Assembly (NCBI GenBank): GCA_028285545.1
Contig: JANQPA010000017.1
Coordinates: 43,274 to 107,273, forward strand
DNA from: Saprospiraceae bacterium
Lineage (GTDB): Bacteria > Bacteroidota > Bacteroidia > Chitinophagales > Saprospiraceae
Length of the DNA: 64,000 bases
Direction: 5' to 3'
Position numbers and translations under genes: made by a program. The first letter of the stretch is position 1. Each line of letters begins with the position of its first letter. Below the pieces are notes generated by a model. The model had not been told where the DNA came from, did not search any database, and saw nothing but the letters and a program-made list of their open reading frames with translations. Positions 27,089 through 36,837 of the stretch are shown one piece after another.

Positions 27089-28828
27089 TTATAAAACTTT
27101 TCCTTTAACCAGAGAACCTTCTAGTTCTACATCTGCCCATTGCCAGGCCTTTTCAAATCGATCTAAAACCGATTTGGCTTCCTGATTTTTGCCTTGCTTC
27201 AAGAGGCTTTGGTATAAACCATTCAATGCAAAACCTGTTTCGGGAAAAAGCTCCAGATCACGTAGGTATAAGGCTTCAGCTTCAGCATAAAGGCCTGCAT
27301 CCAAAAGCACATTGCCAAGGTGATGACGTACTGAGAAAAACCAATCTGGCGGCTCATTATAATTTAGATTGTCCTCCATTTCTATTGCCTGGTTAAGAAG
27401 TTTTTGGGATGCTTCATACTCCCCTTGACGATACAGTATTTCGCCTTCTAAAACCAAATCGGCAATTTTTACCAGCTCCAGACAGTTGTTGATGTCCCAT
27501 ACAGTTACTTTAGCAATTGACTCATCTTTACTCAGTTCTTTTACCTCAGCCAACTCTTTTTGTGCACTTTCCAGGTCATTTTTAGCAGCATAAGCCATTC
27601 CACGGGCATAATGCCAGATGGCAGTAGGGTATTTTAATTCTGGATCAGGCTTAGATTCCTGTAGTATCTCTTCCCATTGTGCAAATTTTACTTGTATGTA
27701 CCAGGGAATGGTATAATAATGCTGAATGGTGCCCCATCCCTCTTCTTTCATAAGTTCGGTATCCAATACATCAACCATTTTTTGGGCTGCATCAATAGCG
27801 GTAAATCCATCTCCCTCTAAAGCAGCTGTTGCTGCCAGGAAATGATAATTATGTGGAAAATAGGCCAAAGGATAGGCTCCCGCCGCATGACAAGCACTTA
27901 CATAAACACTGTCCACCTCAATGGCTTTAAAATTGGCTATACTTCCTTCGTGATAATGGCCAGAGCGAATATATATATGAGAAGGCATATGTACTAAATG
28001 ACCTGCCTGAGGAAATATTTCAGGTAATATTCTGGCGCTTTCTAATCCATCCTCGGGATTATGAGAAGCTTCTACTGCGTGAATATATAAATGGTGAGCT
28101 ACTGCATCATTATTATTTTTAGAAAGGATGTCTCCTAAAACATCCAGGATTTCCTGTGTCCAGGGCTGAGCTTCTCCATTCTTTTTCCACAAATCCCAGG
28201 GATGTAAATCCATCAAAGATTCAGCATACAAACCAGCAATCATAACATCATCCGGATATTTTTGATATAATCCTTTTAATGCACTGGCATAATCTTCACT
28301 TTCGGGTGTTAATTCTTCTGTTGGATTTTTGGGGTATCTGGTAGCCATGGCTGAAATAAGATCCTGTTCTTTGGGACTTACTGAATTTTGCAATTCCTGA
28401 GCTTTGGAAATCATTTCCTGGGCAATGTCATATACTGTAGGATCCATTCCTGCATTATAATTGGGGCCTAATACATAGGCCCATCCCCAGAAGGCCATTG
28501 CACAATTGGGATCTTCGATTGTTGCCTGTCGGAATGACCTGGCTGCCTCAGCATGATTAAATCCTGCCGCTAAAACCAATCCCTGGTCAAAATATTGCTG
28601 TACCCGTTCATTATCTGTAGTAATTGGATAGCTGTATCCATTGGTCAATCCTTCGAACAGAGGAGCTGTTTTATCGTCAAACAATTCTAAAGCATCACCG
28701 ATTTTGGGAGCACACATGACCCGAGGAGGGGCTGGAAGTGTAGAAATTTCTTTGTTAATCTCCTGGTTTCTAGGAGAACATGCAGCCATCACCAATATGA
28801 CCACTAAAATTATCAATTGTCTCATCAT
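27089..28828 (-). CDS. TPR-repeat lipoprotein
   Basis: The 579-residue protein has a lipoprotein signal (LVMAACS, Cys17) and many helical TPR units, for example at about 88-115 (FNHAEAARSFRQATIEDPNC) and near the C-terminus (AGLYAEAEALYLRDLELFP). The family is common in Bacteroidota and related soil bacteria as large periplasmic TPR proteins of unknown role; no enzyme motif is seen. Two in-frame ATG codons open the gene; the second would remove one residue. A strong hairpin lies upstream of the start on the leader side (28870-28913). Confidence 0.78.
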   Translation of the reverse strand: MMRQLIILVVILVMAACSPRNQEINKEISTLPAPPRVMCAPKIGDALELFDDKTAPLFEGLTNGYSYPITTDNERVQQYFDQGLVLAAGFNHAEAARSFRQATIEDPNCAMAFWGWAYVLGPNYNAGMDPTVYDIAQEMISKAQELQNSVSPKEQDLISAMATRYPKNPTEELTPESEDYASALKGLYQKYPDDVMIAGLYAESLMDLHPWDLWKKNGEAQPWTQEILDVLGDILSKNNNDAVAHHLYIHAVEASHNPEDGLESARILPEIFPQAGHLVHMPSHIYIRSGHYHEGSIANFKAIEVDSVYVSACHAAGAYPLAYFPHNYHFLAATAALEGDGFTAIDAAQKMVDVLDTELMKEEGWGTIQHYYTIPWYIQVKFAQWEEILQESKPDPELKYPTAIWHYARGMAYAAKNDLESAQKELAEVKELSKDESIAKVTVWDINNCLELVKIADLVLEGEILYRQGEYEASQKLLNQAIEMEDNLNYNEPPDWFFSVRHHLGNVLLDAGLYAEAEALYLRDLELFPETGFALNGLYQSLLKQGKNQEAKSVLDRFEKAWQWADVELEGSLVKGKVL

Positions 28829-28869
28829 TGATTTTTTGTTGTTTTCAATTAAATGGGTTTAAAAAATAT

Positions 28870-28913
28870 TTAGAAGTAAATCTGTCGCCGACCGGCCACA
28901 GATTTACTTCTAA
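28870..28913 (-). promoter_or_regulatory. Hairpin in the leader of the TPR-lipoprotein gene
   Basis: TTAGAAGTAAATCTGT (28870-28885) pairs perfectly over 16 bases with 28898-28913 around a CGCCGACCGGCC loop that can itself pair. Read on the minus strand it is followed by AATATTTTTTAAA, then 30 bases to the start codon. The form is that of an attenuator or of a terminator for an upstream short RNA. There is no gene between this and the cytochrome gene; 28914-29233 is otherwise plain AT-rich sequence. Confidence 0.6.
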
Positions 28914-29233
28914 TTGGGTTCTAACAAACCAATATAGATTACACAATATTATGTCTATAAGTCAAAATAATGTCATTAACATGAGTCATCAGTCAAATAA
29001 CTTTAGTGACTTCCTAATTTAAATTAGTATTGGGAAAAGCTTTTCAAATGGAGAGAAGTAAAATTTTTAAGCCAAAGGATTTAGACTAATGGCAAATCTG
29101 CTTGATTTTTTGTAGAAAATTTAGCTACCTGGCCCCTTTTCTTAGTGGTTCGCAATGGAAGGGAGTTAATACCAACAAGATGATCAAATAAATTATTGAG
29201 CTGAAGTGGTCAGCTTCAACTCAATAATTAGAA

Positions 29234-29674
29234 TTATCCTTCTAGTTCTCGTTGGATCGATTCAAGATAATCAACAATAAGCTCAATTTTTTCTTTGACC
29301 TTCTTGTTGGATTCTAATCCTTCAGATTCCTTAAACGTTTTTCCCCAGATGGGCATTTCCTGGTTTCGGTGACCCTGAAGAGTGGACCGACCGTCTATGA
29401 TTTTAATAATTTCATTTCTAGGGAATTCCCCATTTCTTCTGACTGCAATAAGGCTTAAATCCAGGGGAACAGATTTTAGGACTTCTGCCATAGGGCCTGC
29501 CTCATTTTGGTTGCCGTGGCAAATTTGACAATAGGAGATATACATGTCTTCTCCTGAGGCTGCTGCTACAGCATTTTCTGTTGTTCCCTGATTTTGACAT
29601 GCCCACGCCAATAATAAGGTGCCAAAAATGACGTAAATAATGAATTTTCTGATTGAAAAAACCTCCTTTTTCAT
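29234..29674 (-). CDS. Cytochrome c, lipoprotein
   Basis: The 146-residue protein has a lipoprotein signal (LLAWAC, Cys26). It has one haem c site, CQICH (Cys49-Cys52-His53), in the exported part, and a distal Met ligand in the EMPIWGKTF motif. It is a single-haem class I-type cytochrome anchored to the membrane facing the periplasm and would carry electrons. There is no oxidase or reductase gene beside it; its partner is not in the window. The start ATG at 29674 is well placed before the signal. Confidence 0.85.
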   Translation of the reverse strand: MKKEVFSIRKFIIYVIFGTLLLAWACQNQGTTENAVAAASGEDMYISYCQICHGNQNEAGPMAEVLKSVPLDLSLIAVRRNGEFPRNEIIKIIDGRSTLQGHRNQEMPIWGKTFKESEGLESNKKVKEKIELIVDYLESIQRELEG

Positions 29675-29799
29675 AGCTATTAAGATTTCTATGGTTAAAG
29701 GTGATCAGGGAATTTTCAATACTAATGCTAAAGTAATATAGTTATTAAAGAGAATGGTGACAATGATGTTTGTCAATCCTGGTGAGTACTTTTCTTTCT

Positions 29800-30924
29800 T
29801 TAAGGTTTGATGACGATCAGGCGTTTAGTACTTATTGTTTTACCTCTTTCATCAATGAGACTGTACAAATAACTACCTTTTCTTAAACCTGCAATGTTTA
29901 TTTTTTCAGTACGGTGTCCATCAATATAGTATGTTTTACTCCATTCTTCTAATCCTAAAATATTGAGGATAACCAGCTTGTAGTTACCAGGTGGAAGGTT
30001 AGTAAATTCAAACCTGGCATTTACAATAGCAGGATTCGGGTAAGCATAGATGGCGGGCTTGGCCTTTCCAACCTCCTGTACATTGGAGCTGCTGCTTCTA
30101 GCCTTATAATTGATATTGAGTAATTGTTTTTCCTCACCGTCCATGTAAGCAATGGCAATTGGGTTTTTTGATTCGTTGCTGTGGTAGTAATAAGAAATAG
30201 TGTATTGATTGCCCAAGTTTTTAGAGTCACTCAGAAGATCGGTAACATTTTGCCAGGGAAGTCTTCCTACTCTGGCTTCTATCTGTATGGTACGTGCTTC
30301 CTGTCTGCGTTCCCTTAAAACATCATAAATGCCTCCGGGGATGAGTAAGGTTCCCCAGCCATCGACATAATCTTGCCGGTCATAAGTAAGAGTGATCCGG
30401 ATAGAATCAGGGGTGAAAGGGAGTTCGGAGAATTCATTTTTTGGTAAATCTTCTAAAGCAAGACGATAACTAACTATACTTTCTGACTGATATCCATCCT
30501 GATATCTTAAAGGAGCTCTTCGTTCAATTAAAGGGGGATCAAAGTAGGTTATCTGGTTCAAGCCTAGTTCAAGGGGATCATCTCCTGCCATTCCCAACAG
30601 AGTAATAGACCGCTGACCAATTAAATAAAACCCAAGTTGATCTTCCTTAAGCATAACCGCTGCATTGGCTTTGGGAAAGTACTTGTGTTCTGCAAAAAAA
30701 TTGGCGGGCAAAATATCCATCTGTCTGGCAAAAGGGGACTGTAAGGTGCTAAAATCCCATCGATTACTTTTTCCTGCTTCTTGGATACGAATGTTGTTGG
30801 GTAAATAGTCGATATGAGTGTATAAGGTATCTCCTATCGAGGGAAAACTTTTAGAAGTTATCACCGGCTGGCCATCAGAAAGGAATGGTAAACTAAAAGC
30901 TAAAAAAAATAAAAAATACTTCAT
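29800..30924 (-). CDS. T9SS-sorted exported protein, function unknown
   Basis: The 374-residue protein has a signal peptide (FFLAFSLPFLSDGQ) and a C-terminal T9SS type A sorting domain (YAYPNPAIVNARFEF, VILNILGLEEWSK, GLRKGSYLYSL). The part between is beta-rich with no motif I recognise. It is exported across the outer membrane and probably surface-anchored or released. The gene is on the minus strand between a cytochrome c gene and an ABC exporter gene; the gaps of 125 and 111 bases do not suggest an operon. Confidence 0.75.
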   Translation of the reverse strand: MKYFLFFLAFSLPFLSDGQPVITSKSFPSIGDTLYTHIDYLPNNIRIQEAGKSNRWDFSTLQSPFARQMDILPANFFAEHKYFPKANAAVMLKEDQLGFYLIGQRSITLLGMAGDDPLELGLNQITYFDPPLIERRAPLRYQDGYQSESIVSYRLALEDLPKNEFSELPFTPDSIRITLTYDRQDYVDGWGTLLIPGGIYDVLRERRQEARTIQIEARVGRLPWQNVTDLLSDSKNLGNQYTISYYYHSNESKNPIAIAYMDGEEKQLLNINYKARSSSSNVQEVGKAKPAIYAYPNPAIVNARFEFTNLPPGNYKLVILNILGLEEWSKTYYIDGHRTEKINIAGLRKGSYLYSLIDERGKTISTKRLIVIKP

Positions 30925-31035
30925 ACAGTAGTCGCCCTTTGCTTGAATCGATAAAACACACTACAAATTTAGTAGAATACTCTTGAATTCAAGGAATATT
31001 TGTCTTTTTTGAGATCTGTAAAATTGTTGGATAAG

Positions 31036-32856
31036 CTAATGAAAGGCCTGTAAGCCTACCAATTTTTGATATTCCCCTGCTTTTTTTAACAAATCTAAAT
31101 GAGTACCTCTTTCAATAATTTTTCCGTCCTTTAGAACGACAATTTCATCGGCATGTTGTATGGTTGAAAGGCGATGTGCGATTACAATTGAAGTTCTTTC
31201 CTGCATTAGTTGGATGAGGGCCTCCTGGACTAGTTTTTCGGATTCTGAATCCAGGGAAGATGTTGCCTCATCAAGAATTAATATGGGTGGGTTTTTGAGA
31301 ATAGCTCTGGCAATGGTTAATCTTTGTCGCTGGCCTCCACTTAATTTCATGCCTCTATCTCCTATATTGGTATTATACTGTTTTTCAGTACTCATGATAA
31401 AGTCATGAGCATTAGCCACTTTAGCAGCATGGATGACTTGTTCTTTGGTGACCCCTTTTTTACCAAAAACTATATTATTAAATATGGTATCATTAAATAA
31501 TATGGCTTCCTGTGAAACAATACCCAAAAGAGACCTTAAATCTGCAATTTTATATTCTCTAATGTCCTTATCATCGATTAAAATAGCGCCCTCCGTAACA
31601 TCAAAAAACCGTGGCAGTAAATCCACGATTGTAGACTTGCCAGCTCCTGAAGGTCCTACTAATGCAATAACTTTTCCTTTAGGTATATCGAGATTGATTT
31701 TTTGCAAAACTGGACCATCTTCTTCACGGTAGGAAAATCCTACATTCTTATAAATAACTCCTTTCTTTAATTCATTTAAAGGTAGAGCCTCTGGATGCTC
31801 GCTAATATTCGAAGGAGCATCTAATATTTTCTCGACGCGATTAATGGCTGCAATCCCTTTTTGTATGTTGTAAAAAGCTTTGGAGAAAGACTTTGCAGGT
31901 TCAATAACATTGTAAAAAGCAAAAATGAAAACAATAAATGTGGAGGCATCTAATGCTCCGCTGAAAACCTGACGAGAGCCATACCATAAAAGGACCGCTA
32001 CAACAGAAATTCCCAAAAACTCAGAAAGGGGAGAGGACAGATCTCTTCGCCATAATAAACGAGTTAAAATCCGACGATACTCATTGTTTTCTGTGTCAAA
32101 TTTTTGTTCCTGGTATTTTTCAGCGGTAAAGCCTTTAATTATTCTCAGACCAGATAAGGCCTCTTCAATGATAGAAACCAGTATTCCTAATTTCTCCTGT
32201 ACAACAGAAGAAGTTTTCTTTAGTGTCCTGCCAATACCTCCTATAACAAAGGCTGTAAATAAAATTAGAATAAATACAAAAATTGTTAAGGAGGGGCTTA
32301 CATAAATCATAAAAATTAATGCTCCAATAATGATTAGAGGCTCCCGGAAAAAAGCTTCCAGAACATTTAAAATACTGGCCTCAATTTCTTGTACATCAGT
32401 TGTGACCCTGGACATAATGTCTCCTTTCCGCTCCTCAGAAAAATATCCCAGGGGCAGAAATAATAATTTGCTAAATACTTCACTTCTCACATCACGGATG
32501 ATTCCATTCCTCACAGGAGCCAGGAAGAACAAGGCGAGGTAACGAAACAGGTTTTTGAGAAAAAAAGTGCTTACGATGGCTATACATACATAGACCAATG
32601 CACTCTCCCTTCCTTGTTGTTCTATAAGCTGACTTAATTGATAATTGGCGAAAAGAACAATACTATTGATGTCCAAACTTAGTTCCGGGCGGACAGTGAC
32701 AGCTTCTGTTTGTTCAAAAAGGATTTCTAAAAATGGTTGAAGGAGGGGAATACTAATAACCGTAAAAATGGCAGTAAGAACATTACTAAATACACTTAAA
32801 CCAACCTTCCACTTATACTTTTTTAATCGGCTAAGCAGTCTCCAAAAACTGTCCAT
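31036..32856 (-). CDS. ABC exporter, fused permease and ATPase (MsbA-like)
   Basis: The 606-residue protein has a six-segment exporter membrane domain (about 1-320) and an ATPase domain (about 355-600) with Walker A GPSGAGKST, the signature LSGGQRQR, Walker B ILILDEATSSLD and the H-loop AHRL. This is the half-transporter type that works as a dimer in the inner membrane and exports lipids, drugs or peptides. MsbA-like lipid flipping is possible but cannot be distinguished from drug export. The length is typical. An intergenic tandem-arm repeat separates it from accC. Confidence 0.87.
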   Translation of the reverse strand: MDSFWRLLSRLKKYKWKVGLSVFSNVLTAIFTVISIPLLQPFLEILFEQTEAVTVRPELSLDINSIVLFANYQLSQLIEQQGRESALVYVCIAIVSTFFLKNLFRYLALFFLAPVRNGIIRDVRSEVFSKLLFLPLGYFSEERKGDIMSRVTTDVQEIEASILNVLEAFFREPLIIIGALIFMIYVSPSLTIFVFILILFTAFVIGGIGRTLKKTSSVVQEKLGILVSIIEEALSGLRIIKGFTAEKYQEQKFDTENNEYRRILTRLLWRRDLSSPLSEFLGISVVAVLLWYGSRQVFSGALDASTFIVFIFAFYNVIEPAKSFSKAFYNIQKGIAAINRVEKILDAPSNISEHPEALPLNELKKGVIYKNVGFSYREEDGPVLQKINLDIPKGKVIALVGPSGAGKSTIVDLLPRFFDVTEGAILIDDKDIREYKIADLRSLLGIVSQEAILFNDTIFNNIVFGKKGVTKEQVIHAAKVANAHDFIMSTEKQYNTNIGDRGMKLSGGQRQRLTIARAILKNPPILILDEATSSLDSESEKLVQEALIQLMQERTSIVIAHRLSTIQHADEIVVLKDGKIIERGTHLDLLKKAGEYQKLVGLQAFH

Positions 32857-32861
32857 GACTT

Positions 32862-32937
32862 TTAGTTAATAGTAGTTAGTTGATAGTTGTTAGTTGATGG
32901 AATGGACTAACAACTATCAACTATTAACCAACAACTA
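32862..32937. repeat. Inverted repeat with tandem-word arms after accC
   Basis: The left arm (32862-32900) is built of words like TTAGTTGATAG; the right arm (32906-32937) is the complement (CTAACAACTATCAACTA). About 17 of 18 bases pair in the best part. It lies between the accC stop and the ABC exporter start. Confidence 0.8.
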
Positions 32938-32939
32938 GA

Positions 32940-34289
32940 TTACTTTTCTGGTTTTTTTAGATCGAAATCATTTAAAAATCCAGTATGGAAATCACCGTTT
33001 CTGAAGTCTTCATTTCTCATCAATTGCTGATGAAAAGGTACGGTAGTTTTGATACCCTCGATGATAAACTCATCCAGAGCACGCTCCATTTTGGTGATAC
33101 ACTCCTCTCTTGTACGAGCCCTGCATATTAGTTTGGCAATCATAGAGTCATAGTTTGGAGGGATGATATATCCCGCATAAACGTGGGTGTCAACACGTAC
33201 ACCATGGCCTTTTGAAGAATGAAAAGAGGTTATTTTCCCTGGAGATGGTCTAAAATTATTAAAGGGATCCTCGGCATTTATTCTACATTCTATAGCATGT
33301 GCTGTGGGAATATAATTAATACCGGTAATCGGTTCCCCGGCGGCAATTTTAATCTGTTCTTTAATAAGGTCATGGTCAATGACTTCTTCTGTAACAGGAT
33401 GTTCAACCTGGATACGTGTGTTCATTTCCATGAAGTAAAAGTTGCGGTATTTGTCTACCAGAAACTCTACTGTTCCTACACCTTCATAATCAATGGCGGC
33501 ACCTGCCTGGATAGCGGCAGCTCCCATTTCTTCCCTTAATTCGGTGGTCATGAAAGGGGAGGGGCATTCTTCCACTAATTTCTGATGACGGCGCTGGATG
33601 GAACAATCTCTTTCCGAAAGGTGAACTACAGTGCCCTGCTGGTCTCCAGCTATCTGAAACTCGATATGGCGAGGCTCTTCGATGAATTTTTCAATGTAAA
33701 TACCATCATTACCAAAAGAAGCTTTTGCTTCCTGGCGGGCTTTATTCCAATTATCTTCGAACTCGCTTTCTTTCCAGACAATTCGCATTCCTTTACCACC
33801 TCCGCCAGCGGTAGCTTTTATTATTACGGGGTAGCCAATATCTTTTGATATTTTTTTACCACTTTTTACATCTTTCACCAGTCCATCAGATCCAGGTACG
33901 ACGGGTACACCCGCCTTGATCATGGTTTCTTTGGCAGTGACCTTATCTCCCATTTTTCTGATTTGCTCGGGAGTAGGGCCGATGAATTTGATACCATATT
34001 CGGCACAAACCTCGGCAAAATCAGCATTTTCAGCCAAAAAGCCATAACCTGGATGAACGGCATCAGCGTTGGTAATTTCAACTGCTGCCATGATTCGAGG
34101 GATACTCAAATAGGATTCTGAAGAAGGTGGAGGGCCTATACATACTGCTTCATCTGCAAAGCGAACATGTAAACTTTCACGATCGGCAGTGGAATATAAA
34201 GCCACTGTTTGAATGCCCATCTCTCTACAAGTACGTATGATCCTTAGTGCAATCTCTCCTCGATTGGCAATTAGTATTTTTTTGAACAT
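32940..34289 (-). CDS. accC: Acetyl-CoA carboxylase, biotin carboxylase subunit
   Basis: The 449-residue protein is the biotin carboxylase subunit of acetyl-CoA carboxylase. It shows the N-terminal [19 protein letters not shown], the ATP-grasp glycine loop GGGGKGMR, and [13 protein letters not shown] in the metal and substrate site. It carboxylates the biotin on AccB with bicarbonate and ATP, the first step of fatty acid synthesis in the cytoplasm. The length matches E. coli AccC (449). It is the last gene of an efp-accB-accC run and lies 32 bases after accB. Confidence 0.97.
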   Translation of the reverse strand: MFKKILIANRGEIALRIIRTCREMGIQTVALYSTADRESLHVRFADEAVCIGPPPSSESYLSIPRIMAAVEITNADAVHPGYGFLAENADFAEVCAEYGIKFIGPTPEQIRKMGDKVTAKETMIKAGVPVVPGSDGLVKDVKSGKKISKDIGYPVIIKATAGGGGKGMRIVWKESEFEDNWNKARQEAKASFGNDGIYIEKFIEEPRHIEFQIAGDQQGTVVHLSERDCSIQRRHQKLVEECPSPFMTTELREEMGAAAIQAGAAIDYEGVGTVEFLVDKYRNFYFMEMNTRIQVEHPVTEEVIDHDLIKEQIKIAAGEPITGINYIPTAHAIECRINAEDPFNNFRPSPGKITSFHSSKGHGVRVDTHVYAGYIIPPNYDSMIAKLICRARTREECITKMERALDEFIIEGIKTTVPFHQQLMRNEDFRNGDFHTGFLNDFDLKKPEK

Positions 34290-34321
34290 AATTCTCTTTT
34301 AAGCTTGTGATCTGTGCCTAT

Positions 34322-34834
34322 TTAAGCATTGGGATCAACTAAAAATAATACCTGATCATATTCAACGGGCTGCGCATCTTCCACTAATACTTTTACTATT
34401 TTGCCCGCAATTTCCGACTCGATTTCATTGAATAACTTCATTGCTTCAACAATACAAACTACTGCTCCTACCTCAACCGTATCACCAACCTTTGCATAGG
34501 GTGGTTTTTCTGGTGAAGATGAGCGATAAAATGTTCCGACAATAGGAGATTTAATTTCCAAATATTGTCCTTCATTAGCAGCAGAGGAATCTTTTTCTGC
34601 TGGTTTTTCCGCTATAGGAGCTGCCGCTGCCGGAGGAGGCGTTGGCTGCGATGTCGGATGCTGTACGGGAGGCATCGCTACAAATGGGGGAGCTGATGAA
34701 ATTTCCCTGCCAGAAGCAGCATTAAAATGTTTGGTTTTTATAGATAGCCTAAATTCCCCGTCTTTGATATTAAATTCTGCAATATCAGAATCATCAATTA
34801 ATTTGATCAGTTCTTGAATTTCCTTGAAGGTCAT
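34322..34834 (-). CDS. accB: Acetyl-CoA carboxylase, biotin carboxyl carrier protein
   Basis: The 170-residue protein has an N-terminal helical region, a Pro/Ala-rich linker (about 48-85) and a biotinyl domain with the lysine acceptor in EAMKL (Lys133). It carries biotin between AccC and the carboxyltransferase AccAD. It starts 3 bases after the efp stop and is 32 bases before accC, so the three are almost certainly one operon. The long linker is usual for AccB. Confidence 0.96.
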   Translation of the reverse strand: MTFKEIQELIKLIDDSDIAEFNIKDGEFRLSIKTKHFNAASGREISSAPPFVAMPPVQHPTSQPTPPPAAAAPIAEKPAEKDSSAANEGQYLEIKSPIVGTFYRSSSPEKPPYAKVGDTVEVGAVVCIVEAMKLFNEIESEIAGKIVKVLVEDAQPVEYDQVLFLVDPNA

Positions 34835-34837
34835 AGG

Positions 34838-35404
34838 TTACTTTTTTACACGTTCCATATAAGATCCTGACTTCGTTTCTACCTTGACAAGATCGCCCGT
34901 ATTAATAAATAAAGGTACACGTACTTCGGCTCCGGTTTCAACTGTTGCCGGCTTGAGCGTATTAGTAGCGGTATCTCCTCTAACTCCGGGCTCAGTATAG
35001 GTGATTTCCAAAACTATATACTGAGGCATCTCTACTGTTAAAGGAGTATTATTTTCGGTATTATAAAGTACATCTACCTGAGAACTTTCTTTTAAAAACT
35101 GAGGACTTTCCAGCATTTTTTCTTCCAATGAAACTTGTTCGTAAGTTTCATTATCCATAAAATGGTAGCCCATATCATCATTATACAAATATTGGAATTT
35201 TCTTCGTTCTACACGAACTACATCGATTTTATGGCCAGCAGAAAAGGTATGGTCTAGGACCCGGCCATTGGTCATACTTTTAATTTTAGTACGGACAAAA
35301 GCTGCTCCTTTTCCTGGCTTAACGTGCTGAAATTCTACTATTGAATAAATATCGTGATTTAATTTAATGCATAATCCATTACGGATATCTGAAGTGTTTG
35401 CCAT
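34838..35404 (-). CDS. efp: Translation elongation factor P
   Basis: The 188-residue protein is EF-P, with the three-domain length of the family. The ribosome-facing loop KPGKGAAF carries the lysine (Lys32) that is modified in several bacteria. EF-P relieves ribosome stalling at proline stretches. The gene heads a run with accB and accC. The modifying enzyme is not in the window, so the form of modification is unknown. Confidence 0.96.
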   Translation of the reverse strand: MANTSDIRNGLCIKLNHDIYSIVEFQHVKPGKGAAFVRTKIKSMTNGRVLDHTFSAGHKIDVVRVERRKFQYLYNDDMGYHFMDNETYEQVSLEEKMLESPQFLKESSQVDVLYNTENNTPLTVEMPQYIVLEITYTEPGVRGDTATNTLKPATVETGAEVRVPLFINTGDLVKVETKSGSYMERVKK

Positions 35405-35630
35405 TATTCTTCTTTATGAGTAAAAAAAAAGCTTTGCAAAGATAGGAAAAATTGACTTTTGTAAAATAATAGCTCTTTATTATCAACTCAACTAACAAGC
35501 ATAACGAGACTTGGTTTTCGAGTTTGAAAAAATAATGAGCTACTATTGATCCTAAGTGTCCACCAAAATGGGACATTTATAAAAGACTTTCTTTTTATCC
35601 TACTTTTATTCCAGTAAAATGTGCTACTTG

Positions 35631-36620
35631 TTAGTAAGCCCATTTAAGGTAAATAGCACCCCAGGTAAACCCACCACCAAATGCAGTAAGGATGATATTG
35701 TCTCCTTTATTAAGTTGACTTTCCCAGTCATGCAAACATAGAGGCAAGGTTCCAGCTGTTGTATTGCCGTATTTATGGATATTAACCATAACCTTTTCCA
35801 TCGGAAAATCAGCTTGTCTAGCCACCGTTTCAATAATTCTCTTATTTGCCTGATGTGGAACCAACCAACTGATATCGTCTATTGAAAGGTGATTTCTTTC
35901 CATAACCTGGGTAACTACATTGGACATTCCGGTGACGGCTGCTTTAAAAACAGGACGACCATTTTGGTAAACATAATGCGCCCTCTGATCTACCGTCTCA
36001 TGTGAAGCTGGATATCGTGATCCTCCAGCTTTTTGATACAAATATTGTGCTCCTACACCATCACTTCTGTGGATGGCATCAATAATTCCGTCGCCATCAG
36101 TACTGGGTTCTAATAGGACGGCACCCCCTCCATCACCAAAAATGACGCAGGTAGTACGATCAGTATAATCAATGATGGAAGACATTTTGTCAGCACCAAT
36201 GACCAATACCTTTTTATGAGCCCCGGATTCAATAAACCTTGCACCTGTTGTTAAGGCATATAAAAAACCTGAACAGGCAGCACTAATATCATAACAGAAG
36301 GCATTTTTGATACCTACCGCATCCGCAACTAGGTTTGCTGTATCTGGAAATAACATATCCGGAGTGACGGTAGCAAAAATGACCAATTCAATTTCTGAAG
36401 GATCGGTGTTGGTTTTTTCTAAAAGCCCTTGTACTGCTTTTGTTCCAATAACTGAAACCCCTTGTCCTTCTCCTTTTAGAATGTGGCGGGTTTTAATGCC
36501 TGTACGAGTGGTTATCCATTCATCTGTGGTTTCCACCATGGTCTCCAACTCCTTATTAGTGAGTACATACTCCGGTACCCAGGCGTTAACGCCCGTAATT
36601 GCAGCGCGTATTTTTGTCAT
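35631..36620 (-). CDS. fabH: 3-oxoacyl-ACP synthase III (KAS III)
   Basis: The 329-residue protein is FabH with a complete catalytic triad: Cys116 in AACSGF, His256 in VPHQANKR and Asn286 in KYGNTTAGT. It condenses acetyl-CoA (or a branched acyl-CoA) with malonyl-ACP to start fatty acid synthesis in the cytoplasm. It stands in the same strand and region as accB/accC. plsX and rpmF, often upstream in Bacteroidota, are not here: the next gene is a sodium symporter. A 226-base gap to efp suggests a separate promoter. Confidence 0.95.
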   Translation of the reverse strand: MTKIRAAITGVNAWVPEYVLTNKELETMVETTDEWITTRTGIKTRHILKGEGQGVSVIGTKAVQGLLEKTNTDPSEIELVIFATVTPDMLFPDTANLVADAVGIKNAFCYDISAACSGFLYALTTGARFIESGAHKKVLVIGADKMSSIIDYTDRTTCVIFGDGGGAVLLEPSTDGDGIIDAIHRSDGVGAQYLYQKAGGSRYPASHETVDQRAHYVYQNGRPVFKAAVTGMSNVVTQVMERNHLSIDDISWLVPHQANKRIIETVARQADFPMEKVMVNIHKYGNTTAGTLPLCLHDWESQLNKGDNIILTAFGGGFTWGAIYLKWAY

Positions 36621-36837
36621 AATGATTTTTCACTTTTGACGATGGGTAGGGCTGATTAACTGACCCTGCGAGGGCTTGTATGCCAGGCGTTTCCCAGCAT
36701 TTTAAATTATTGTTTACCACCCAAAGCCTTCATACCTGATTTTTCTTGTTGCCAAAAACGAGAAATATAATCTCTAGTCAATTTGGCTAAGCAAATTTTA
36801 AAAATTGCAGCCAAGGTAAAAAAAATGTTTTAGAGCA

